From positions 179,281,051-179,345,050 of the forward strand of contig CM061138.1 in assembly GCA_030789695.1 (NCBI GenBank): DNA of 64,000 nt. The letters are read 5' to 3'. The translations under genes and the position numbers were made by a program. Of this stretch, positions 54,971 to 64,000 are shown in pieces. The notes under the pieces are model-generated. The model saw nothing but the letters and a program-made list of their open reading frames with translations, did no database searches and had not been told where the DNA came from. The stretch is from Scilla litardierei. Its lineage: Eukaryota; Streptophyta; Magnoliopsida; Asparagales; Asparagaceae. How positions within the stretch are numbered: the first letter of the stretch is position 1; every line of letters begins with the position of its first letter.

Positions 54971-55867
54971 GAGATTGTTCGACGGCATGGAGTTCCGGCG
55001 AGCATTGTCTCTGATCGGGACACCAGATTCACATCTCAATTTTGGAAGAGTCTGTAATCCAATTTGGGTCCCAGTCTTAGTTTTAGCACTGCGTATCACC
55101 CGCAGACAGATGGCCAATCAGAGCGTACCATCCAGATTTTGGAGGACATGTTACGAGCTTGTATGCTGGATTTCAAAGGCTCGTGGGAAGATCATCTTCA
55201 CCTGGTAGAGTTTGCCTATAACAATAGCTACCAAGCCAACATTGGCATGGCCCCATTTGTTGCACTTTATGGGAGAAAATGTCATTCCCCATTGAGTTGG
55301 GATGACATTGGCGATCGAGAAGTTTTGGGTCCAGAAATGATCGTAGAAGCCGTTGACGTAGTACGAACCATCAGAGACAAACTTCGCATTGCGCAAGATC
55401 GATACAAGCATTGGGCTGACGCGAAGCGTCGTCATCTAGAGTTTCAACCTGGAGATCATGTATTCCTGAAGATATCTCCTAATCGGGGATTGATAAGATT
55501 TGGAAGAAGAGGAAAGCTCAGTCCGAGATTCATTGGACCCTTCGATGTATTGGAACGAGTTGGAGAAGTAGCCTATCGTCTGGCGTTACCATCTTCACTG
55601 GAGGGATTGCATGATGTGTTTCATGTCTCCAAGCTACGTCGTTATATCAGTGATCCTACGCATGTGGTAGATCACTCAGAGATCACCGTGCGACCAGATC
55701 TTACATATGAGCAGCAGCCAGTACAGATTCTGGATCGACGTCAGAAGACTCTTAGGAATAGAGTCGTTAACCTCGTGAGAGTGATGTGGCGTCACGACTC
55801 ACCTGGAGAATCTACATGGGAGCGGGAAGACGATATGCAAGAACGCTACCCTTATCTATTTATCTAG
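54971..55867 (+). pseudogene. Tekay-like integrase end with chromodomain-like tail
   Basis: After the intron come [18 protein letters not shown] (second catalytic Asp), TAA at 55055-55057, and STAYHPQTDGQSERTIQILE (catalytic Glu). These are followed by KLSPRFIGPFDVLERVGEVA (GPF motif) and a C-terminal tail with VQILDRRQKTLRNR and ESTWEREDDMQERYP. The tail fits the chromodomain-type C-terminus of Tekay/Del elements. The natural stop is at 55865-55867. Confidence 0.92.
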
Positions 55868-56000
55868 TACGGTGATATTAATAGTAAGTATTCTTAATTA
55901 TAATCTCTTGTTTTTCTTGAATGCTGACATCACGTTATATGTTTCATGCTATTTACAACTTAGTTTACTAGGTCGTTTTGTCCAAATTCCGAGGACGAAA

Positions 56001-56020
56001 TTTTTTTAAGGTGGGTAGAA
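56001..56020 (+). promoter_or_regulatory. Polypurine tract of the Tekay-like element
   Basis: TTTTTTTAAGGTGGGTAGAA lies immediately before the 3' LTR, preceded by GAGGACGAAA. This arrangement is characteristic of Tekay/Del elements. Confidence 0.85.
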
Positions 56021-57219
56021 TGTAACGGCCTGTATTTTTAGCCGTGCTCTAGTTCGTGTGTACCGATATTTTCCTTCAGTCGTCTGGTTGACTTTTCGTC
56101 CGTATGTTTCTTGTCACGTATGTGCAACTTTGTTTTTACCGTATCGTCATTAATTAACCATCACGTTTAACTAAAACCTTTAATTTAATTATTTACTAAT
56201 TAGATTAATGATTTTACTAATCATTTTTGTTATTTTAATAATTACTTTAAACACTTAATTAATCTTAATCATTCACGTGGAGATTTTTGTGATAGGGAGT
56301 GAACCCAATTCATAGCCGGATACGTTTCCTCTTAAGTCAACACAATCATTAAATTAGTCCTAATCACTAACCTACACACATTTAAATTGTCCCCTACTCT
56401 TTCTTGAATGATGAAAACGTTCACGGCTCTTCTTTGAATAATAAGAGAGGAAGTGAAGCAAGTTTTTTTAGCCACAATGCATCCTCTTGTTTAAGTCAAC
56501 AAACACCATTTAAAACCATCATAATCCCACACCTAAACTGATTAAATTGTTCCCTGCCAAAGTCCTCAAGGCAAGCTAAGCTACGTCTCTTATCCATTAT
56601 AATCGTCTGCAAACCCTCCTTCATTCTCTACAAATTCTTCCATCAGACAAACACATCTCTCTGCAAACGAATCACCATATGCAAATCCTCCAGCCAACAT
56701 CCAACTCTGTTCATCATACTCCCAAATCAATTCACCAAGGCCAACAAGTTTACAGCCTACATTCAACCAAAAATCATTCCCAAAAACCAAATTCATCAAA
56801 GCTCAAACTCAAAAATCAGCCCCGCCAACAAACACCAAATCCAAAATCTAAAAATAATTCTAGATTCAAAAATCAAACCAGATCTGAATAAATTTCAGAT
56901 TCAAATCAAGCATCAACCATAAACAAACATCCAAATTAGAGAAACCCAATCTTTTTCCCTTCTTCTTCTTCCTCTTTCCCTAGGCCGACTTCCTCCTCCA
57001 CCACCTTCACCCTCAGTCGCCCGCCGCCCAGAGCTGTGCGCCGTCGCCAGAAGCGCCGGACCGCCGCCCCAGCCACCTGCCGCCGACCACAGCTGCCAGA
57101 GCCCCCTTCAGCCGCCGTCCGACCGCCAGTTCCTCCGGTGCGAAGGTAAGACTCCCCTACCCTTTTTCTTGCGCGTGAAACCTCCCTTTCATTTGATCGT
57201 TGCTGTAAGTTGTTTTGAA

Positions 57220-57267
<48 letters not shown>

Positions 57268-59110
57268 GAAAGCAAGAACAGAAGATAAGGAGAGAAAAAG
57301 AGACAGAGTGACTGAGAGAAAGAAATAAGGGCAGAGTGTTTTTGGGATGGCCTTATTAAATATTAAAAGGAAAGAGATATTAATATTTGATAGTAATATC
57401 TTAAACATGTTGAATAAATAAATAGTGTGACAGCCTAGCCTATTAAATAATAGAAGAGAGTATGGTAGGGGTAGTCTTCATATTTGGAAACCAACAGGAG
57501 CACACAGCATCTTGTATTCATTCTGAGAAACTGTTTCATAAAATGATATGGAGAAGCTATCCTCTTAGATAGTGAATGGATGTTAGTTATTTACTACTAA
57601 GGTATTGTCTTGATACTGTATGGCATCTGAGCATAATGTATTTTAGACATAAGTTATAGCTTTCCCCATACATATTCTGTCTGACATCTGAGATAATAAA
57701 TGTTAAAGAATCTAATTTTAAGGTTGTTAGTATAAAAGTTAAACTTGTTAGAATTAACGTTTTAGTGTTAAAATGATTATTAACTGTTAAATAATGTTAG
57801 GATAACATTAGAGATTAAAATATGGCTTACCATGTTAATATAAGACTGATATAATACAATATAGACATCAACCTAGCCAAAGAACCCAGTAAAATTAAAC
57901 AAACCCATTGTAGAGATTATTACGATAATATGTTTATTCACGAAAAATCAAATTCTGTGAATTCTTTAATCAAAACAGAAAACCGGAAGTACCGATACAT
58001 AGTACCCGTCGAGGCGAACCAAACGGCACCAAAATCACCGAAATCAGGCAATTATTTATTGTATTTGAATTTGAGACAACTGCTAAAAACTAACACAATC
58101 ATCATTTTAATACGTTCATATTTTATCTGATGTAGCTGACTAAAAGCGGACTTTTCATGTTAATAGTCCATTGATAAAAGAACAACTTTCTCTGCATATT
58201 TTTAATTGAACCAAAACGGGACAGAGGGTATGATACAATCCTCGAAATATAATGAGAACCCAATCGATTACAGATGGAAAGGAAACTAGTCGTTGACTGG
58301 TTATGACACTTGGGTGGGGTTGGTCCTTAGTAGTAGGGTTCGTAGATGTAGCTTGACCACCTTACGGCTCCCTCCATAACCACACCAATGGAGGCAAACA
58401 AGAAGGCGTCACGGTAAACCCCCGATGATAGGGTGCATCAAGTACATACTACCAACCCAGACAGGGACTTATCACGAGCACGATAAATGAAATATTCAAT
58501 AAACATACAACTGCTTTTCTTTTGAACTGCAAAATTTAAATATGCTATTACTTTCCTTTCTGCACTTATTATTTATAAATGCGTACTAACACCTTTTTGT
58601 CCCTTTGCAAGCTGTTCTTAATTCTTTTACTTTAAATACTTTGTCGAGGTTCTCGCTGACATATATTTGATGTGTTTGTGAAATATATGTAAGGTTCAGA
58701 GACTGAATACTTTGTAAACCCCGCTTTTGAGGATCCTACCTTAGAGGAGGACCCCGTTGATCAGAGTTACGAGGACGCTGAGGTCCTCCCTGCTGAAAAC
58801 TAGAACTTTGTTGCAGTCTTTAACTATTTAGTTGTTTTTGCTATTTTCAGGTGTGTTGGCTTTTAGCAGATTGTACGGCCATGCTAGGCCTAATGTCACT
58901 TTGTGTACTTTGCTTTTAAAAAACGTTGGAATAAATTTGTAATAAATATTTGTGCTATTTCTGAAAAATTCGCGTGCAAGGACCTGCTTACTAAATAACG
59001 CTTTGTGCTTAAGTCAAGGAAGGAAGAAAAAAAAGTACTCTTTCCTTACTTTAAGCACAAGCGGACCCGCTCACGTTCTCGTTCATGTACATGGGAAGCG
59101 GGGCGTGACA
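56021..59110 (+). repeat. 3' LTR of the Tekay-like element
   Basis: 3090 bp. It matches the 5' LTR throughout. Differences include a longer (TAA)n (about 57222-57266), an extra segment near 58290-58322 and another near 58460-58480. It carries the same stems: 58659-58668 with 58681-58690, and 59004-59023 with 59040-59059. Confidence 0.9.
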
Positions 59111-59388
59111 TTTGTTGTTCTGCGCCGAAGGCCCCCGCGCCAAATTTGTTGTTCTATGCTAATTTGTTGTTCTACGTCGAATTTTTTGTTCTGTATCGAT
59201 GGCGTCTACGCCGAATTTGTTGTTTTACGTCGAAGGCGCCCACACCGAAGGCGCCCGTGCCGCTAAATATTTTTACGATAATTTGTTGTTCTTTTAAATT
59301 TTGGCTGTGGAAATAATTTTTTGGGGAACAAAGATTTGCGGGGGAAAATCTTAAATGAACCGTGCCCACGGGCATGGGTTATGACTAG
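59111..59388 (+). mobile_element. Helitron-like 3' end with internal minisatellite
   Basis: The stretch ends in CTAG at 59385-59388 followed by T. Eight bases upstream of CTAG ends a short hairpin (CGTGCC and GGCATG, loop CACG, 59361-59376). This is the known signature of Helitron 3' termini. Upstream, AATTTGTTGTTCTACG and GCCGAAGGCGCCCG phrases repeat irregularly (59111-59265). The 5' end is not located; 47689-48041 appears to be part of the same element. No Rep/helicase is present, so it is non-autonomous. Confidence 0.6.
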
Positions 59389-59597
59389 TGTGTATGTGTG
59401 TGTATATATATAATAAATGAGGAAGTTGTTTCTTTTCAACAATATTCATTTTGTTATGAATCAACTACTGGGGGAGGAACCCCCAGCCCTTTATTTATAG
59501 GCATGATAGGAGAGTAGATACATCGAATACATAGATATGGGCGTATCTCTAAGATACCCGCAATCCTAACCGACTCTGGTTATTTCCATTCACAACA
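59389..59597 (-). repeat. Short LTR of a minus-strand copia element
   Basis: Read on the minus strand it begins TGTTGTGAATGG at 59597. It contains TATAAATAA (complement at 59492-59499) and a perfect 7-bp hairpin CTGGGGG-AGGAA-CCCCCAG (59468-59486). It ends in TATACACACA-type repeats near 59389. A PPT-like AAGGGGGAG precedes the LTR. The second LTR would lie outside the window. Confidence 0.65.
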
Positions 59598-60010
59598 CTC
59601 CCCCTTATCCAGCCATAGGTGTGGACTCCGCTCAAGAGTACTTCGGGATTCTGAGCGTAATAAGAGTCTCACATGGGGTGGATACTTCGGGATCCTGAGT
59701 TGGTGAGGTTTGCCTCGTTAAAACCTTTAGCTATGGAAAACCCAGTGGGAAAAACCATAGTTAAGGAAAAAGAGTGCAAACGCTCTTTAACTCCCCCTGA
59801 TTTGTACAAGTGACTCTCCTCATGAATACTTCTGGTTTCTGAGCGTCACTGAGGGGTGGATACTTCAGGATCCAGAGTTGATGTGATTTGCCTCGTTAAA
59901 ACCTTTGGCTATAGAAAACCTAGTGGGAAAAACCATAGCTAAGGGAAAAGAGTACAAATTCTGTCAACTCCCCCTGATCTGTAAAAGCTCTTAGGCTTTC
60001 AGATCTCGTA
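59598..60010 (-). repeat. Duplicated 3' non-coding unit with repeated PPT motif
   Basis: Two similar units (about 59650-59805 and 59826-59980, + strand) share GCCTCGTTAAAACCTTT, AACC(C/T)AGTGGGAAAAACC and CTCCCCCTGAT. On the coding strand the last is ATCAGGGGGAG, a PPT motif. With the run next to the LTR there are three such tracts. No ORF is present. Confidence 0.7.
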
Positions 60011-60329
60011 GGCTTATCTCATCACTCCTATTTACAATATTCCGAAAATGTACACAGATTACGAATTTTATCACCATCAAGCAGCTACTGAATCCAGAAA
60101 CTCTGAAGAGGTTGCTAAGTTTCGTCGCCTCTGATGTGGTCTTCAGACTATATGGTCAGCTCCACAAAACCAGCCTCTATCCCAGTCGTCACTGGGATGT
60201 GATGTACCACCAGGCGCCCTCAAATACACCATTGGTGTGATTCTGGAATGGTGAGGATCTCGGAATGATAGGATGATGTTGCCTTCATAAGTTGCTTTGC
60301 AGATCTGCAGGGGATGGCCATCCCACTGT

Positions 60330-63300
60330 GGGTACCCGTTCTGTGATTTCTCAGCATAGGAACTGGACCTGAAACCTGCATTTGCATAACCATTGGAGGA
60401 TGCTACTACATTTTGTAAGTCCAAATATTTCAACCCTTGGAGGAAGCGCAGAAGGCTTAACTCAGGTCTAATGGCCCTTTTTAGGTGCTAACTATCTCTG
60501 GCTAATGAGTTTACTGCAATTGCTATACCGGGACACATGCAGTTAGCCAGGAGTGCATGATTGCACTAAGATAAGGGACTTTAGGACCAGTTATATCCTC
60601 CCCCTCTTCCAGCGATCGGAAGGGTTCTTTTTGTTCATCCAGTAAGTGTACCACCGTAGGTGTACTTTGGATGACAATGGTCCTTATAATATCTCCAACG
60701 CACTTTTGGGCGTTTGTAACAGGATTCTATGAGCCATGACTTTATATTTGCCTAGGTCTTTTTATTTCATGTTTAAAAGTCAGGCTTGTACATTTATTTC
60801 GGTTTTCTCTTCAGGAGATCCGATGAGATGTTAGTTGTCTACAGCTAAGATCTCTAATCATGTTCTTTGCACAGATGCAAAGACAACCTTCAGTAGGAAT
60901 CATTGACTTGTCAAGTAATTCTCTTGGTTGTACATTTATTTATACTTATTGTTTTTCTTGAATAGACGTCCCAAAGTCTATTCAGGCATTTTAAGGAAAT
61001 GTGGAAATTTTCTTTACAAGATATCCACGAAGGTATACCGTCACAACATCCAATAACAGCATATCCAAAATTTTCCTTCGCCAAATCGTAAGGTATTCGC
61101 TTTTGATAACTTAGGGAGACTGATGCATCATTTATGAGACATGCTCATTTGAATTTGTTCGATCCCTAGTTTCAGCGAAATTTTCCTTGGGCTATAGGTT
61201 ATACCGTATAGCATACGATTTTGTATTTATTTTTCTTATGTTTGCAATACTTTATTTTATCCACAGGTTTGACACCTTTTTGGTGTCAGGACTTCAGGTC
61301 CGAACATTTCACGTTTCATAAGTGAGTCCAGCTCATCTTCTATTGCCACGTTCCACATTTTGGCCAATCTCTACGTTTGCCTTCTAGCAACGGAGTGTGG
61401 AACGATAATTTACAAACATTTTCGCCATTGCGATGTATATGGCAATATAATACGTGAATACATTGTCGACAATTTATGTTCTATCTGTCCAACACCTCCC
61501 CAGTACGTACAACATTTACTTAATTTCACTTTTTCCCGGCAATTCCTCTGCAGTGGATTCCGGGAAGGGTGATGGTGTGGACAGGAGCTCATTGTCCTAT
61601 GGTAGTATTGTCTTAAGGTCTCCAGGAGTTTCTAGTCCTAGGAGCCTGGTGGTCTGCCTCTTTTCTGTTGAGGATCAGCCACTTCTGCTGCCGGTGGATT
61701 GCATCCATTCTCGGGGATGTCAATCCTAGCTGGAGTTTTTGCAGCAGGGATGTGTGTTCTGACAATCTTCTGGTTGTCAATAAATGATTCCGGTAATTGG
61801 TAGACAGTGTTCTGTATGTGGAGGATCTTCGGGATCTCATCTACACATTGTATTGTTATTGGATCATGGTGGGTCAAACTTTTTGTATCCCACGTTATAA
61901 TTTTCTTCGCGCCAGATTTTCTAGTATCTGGACATATTTTTGGGAAACTCGTCTCATCGAAATCACAGTCTTCAAGATGTGCCTTAAATGCGTCCCCGTT
62001 TGGGGTTCTAGGTATCTTATAAGTGAGGGTGAGTCAAACCCTGCATGGATACCTAGGCGACGTTGAGTACCGTTTTGGTTCTCTTTGGTGGTGCAATGGG
62101 GATTTAAGACTGCGCGACCGAAGATTCTCAGATGAGAAATGTTCGGTGGTATTCCATATGCAAATTGCATTGGAGACTCTGACCTCCAGAGGGTCTTATT
62201 TTCATTTACGATGCAGCATGCAGAGTTTGCATGTCCACATGCATCCATAGGCAATCGGGATTTAATGGACGTTCAGTCCATTGGAGTCTACTTTTCAGTG
62301 ACTCTGCCGACCCATTTTGGGTATGAACATGCGGCACTTGTATGTTCATTTTCAATTCCTGTTGATTGGCAGTACTCTTGAAAAGACTGGGTGGTATATT
62401 TCCCAACATTAACCAGACTTATTTACAACATTTTATTATCTGGGAAATGTGCCCGCAATATTTTTATTTTTGTGCCAATAGCTTTGGAAAAGCTAAGTTG
62501 CGGGTCTGTAGTAGACACACGTACGAATATTCTGAGGATGCATTTTTCAGTACAGTGAAGTACTGAAATAGCCCACTAGGGGTGGTGGATTTTATCCACA
62601 TCTATCTCCTTGTATTCTTTTTGAGGAAGCGTGGAGATTCTTTTTCAACTTATCGTGGAGATGGCCTTGCAATTAATTTTCCCTTATAGTAAGGGATGCG
62701 AGGGATTTTTTTCCCTTCTGAAGAATCTTCTGGTTCTTCAAGTCATACCCATAGGATAAGATGTGATGCATCATCACAAATCCAGGGTGGCCAAGTCCAT
62801 CATGCCGGAGTAAAAACTCGGCTGATGTCGGGCACTTCAGGTGCTCCGTTTAATTCTGCTTCCTTTCTCCGAATCTTCTTATGGTGGAGACCTATAAGGC
62901 TCTCAAAACGTTCAAGTGTGGATTTTACTCCTTTTTCTTGAGACGTTGCATACGGTATATATATATATATATTCATTTACATTTGCTGTTTCCAAGTGGA
63001 ATCCGTTGAACCGGATGTCCTTGAAACTTAGAAAGTCTCTTTTGGAATTCGGAGGGATTAGTGCATCCTTTATTTTTGTGTCGTTTGGGGGCAACAGTGT
63101 TGCATTCCCTGGATTTTCAATATAGCCCTAATGTTGGGCTTTGTATTGAAAGAGATCGTACGTGTTTATTGTCTACTAATTATTTATGAGAGTAGTTTCA
63201 TCTATTGAAAGATGAATCGTTAGGCACATGCATATTCAGATAAACATTTTCATTTATTGTCTACTAAACATTTTCATTTAGAACAAATTTCATAATTAAA

Positions 63301-63344
63301 ATGCTCTCATAAATTATTCTCAAAACAAATTGCTAAAAATAAAG
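60330..63344 (-). pseudogene. Degenerate copia pol, minus strand
   Basis: Fragments read in several frames on the minus strand appear in copia order. Protease-linker (ALIPPNSKRDFLSFKDIRFNG) is near 63060-62990. GAG-pre-integrase (LGHPGFVMMHHI) is near 62800. Integrase end (VPHVHTQNGSAES near 62330, then FAYGIPPNISHLRIFG and RRLGIHAGFDSPSLIRYLEP) follows, with a linker ending KRGRPPGS near 61640. RT traces include MFGPEVLTP near 61290 and a damaged catalytic area ending HLIGSPEE near 60815. RNase H (GYANAGFRSSS) is near 60380. RT plus RNase H is much shorter than normal, so internal deletions are likely besides many stops and shifts. Confidence 0.8.
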
Positions 63345-64000
63345 GCTAATCAAGCAAGTCATCATTTTCGAAGTTGTCAGCTTTATTTTTCTTGTTCTCT
63401 TTATACAAATCCTGGAGGTGCTGCGAAGTTCGGCACATTTTGACCCAGTGGCTTTTCATGCCATAATTATGGCACTGGTCTTCCCATTCCCTCTTGGGTG
63501 GGGGTGAATCATTTTTGTCATTTCTGTGCCACGTGAACTTCCGCTTACTTTCATTATTTCGCTGCTGATGTACATGGCCCTTGGCATTTTTCTGTTGACC
63601 CCCCTTCTGTGGTCTTTCTTTTCTTTTATTATTTCTCTTCTTTTTGAAGGAAGAGGAATAGTGAGCTTCTGGTGGGGGGCAGTGCTAGGGAGCGTATATT
63701 GTGAGTGGAGAGAAGAAGCTCTCTGTTTTGCTCGACCATGAGTAAACATGACAGCAGCTCGGAATACTTGGTGAACTTGCGTTCACGGTATTGCTGCATG
63801 AGTATCGCATCTTTTTCATGGAAGGACGAATACGTCTTTTCCAGCATGCGATTTACTGAGACTTTTTCACCACACAACTTCAGGCTTGCGGTGATGCTAA
63901 AAAGTGCTGAGTTGTACTCAGCAATGGACTTTAAGTCCTGCAGTCTCAGGTTCTCCCACTCGTATCGTGCCCTTGGGAGTATAACATCTTTCTGATGTTT
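63345..64000 (-). pseudogene. Degenerate copia gag, minus strand, cut by window end
   Basis: The frame 63877-63629 (minus) reads SVNRMLEKTYSSFH and QYRERKFTKYSELLSCLL, typical of the second half of a copia gag. A zinc knuckle near 63474-63433 reads CHNYGMKSHWVKMC, in which the second Cys of CX2CX4HX4C has become Tyr (a G-to-A change). A frameshift separates the two parts. The N-terminus lies beyond 64000. Confidence 0.82.

Larger units (their letters stand above)
48042..59110 (+). mobile_element. Tekay-like chromovirus (Ty3/gypsy), decayed, with intron(s)
   Basis: Long LTRs (48042-51061 and 56021-59110) start TGTAACGGCCTG and end GGGCGTGACA. TTTGT flanks both sides (48037-48041 and 59111-59115). 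Gag, protease, RT, RNase H and integrase are in Ty3/gypsy order and end with a chromodomain-like tail, which places it with Tekay/Del chromoviruses. Pol has at least eight nonsense codons, a 73-bp tandem duplication and a frameshift. One clear intron (54900-54970) and one probable intron (52306-52401) interrupt the coding region. The PBS is not recognisable: GGTTTTAGTGGTGG follows the 5' LTR instead of TGGTATCAGAGC. Confidence 0.93.

Noticed and set aside
61360..62566. Plus-strand frames in the right-hand copia
   Set aside because: They are shadows of the minus-strand integrase and linker, which show family motifs while these do not.

Overview
The window is plant nuclear DNA with no host gene that I can support. 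Almost all of it is transposable elements (TEs) stacked inside one another. Plant-type LINE, Ty1/copia, Ty3/gypsy (Tekay-like chromovirus and Athila-like), Helitron and CACTA-like sequences sit together with long low-complexity tracts. This points to gene-poor, repeat-rich chromatin of a flowering plant with a sizeable genome. The species cannot be named from what I can see.

Layout. (1) 290-5840: a full-length L1-type LINE with a 14-bp target-site duplication (TSD), inserted into a TACATA microsatellite; its ORFs are broken by one stop and two or three frameshifts. (2) 5841-7731: microsatellites, a GC-rich palindrome array, a CACTA-like terminus and a small retroelement remnant. (3) 7732-40967: a four-level nest. 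A non-autonomous, Tat-like LTR element (LTRs 7732-8423 and 40255-40967) carries a 2.7-kb tandem array. The array is split by a Tekay-like solo LTR (10698-37420). The solo LTR is split by a Ty1/copia element (11597-34912). The copia gag gene is split by two younger elements: a 9.3-kb non-coding copia derivative (13586-22852) and a gag-only, Athila-like element (23101-29614). Every level except the outermost has a perfect 5-bp TSD. (4) 41052-47688: an Athila-like non-autonomous element on the minus strand. (5) 48042-59110: a decayed Tekay-like chromovirus with 3-kb LTRs and one clear intron in pol, plus a second possible one. (6) A Helitron 3' end at 59388. (7) 59389-64000: a degenerate copia element on the minus strand.

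Three observations stand out. First, several unrelated retroelements each carry their own array of short GC-rich palindromes with tiny spacers; in three families the array lies in U3 upstream of the TATA box. Second, the Tekay-like element has a 71-bp GT-AG insertion inside its integrase domain whose exact removal preserves frame and family sequence. Third, two different non-autonomous elements, on opposite strands and with different LTRs, share a C-terminal protein module (WNTF...DPPF) and a similar architecture.

All family assignments come from motifs read by eye. LTR ends and TSDs were read directly from the sequence. No searches or alignments were run.
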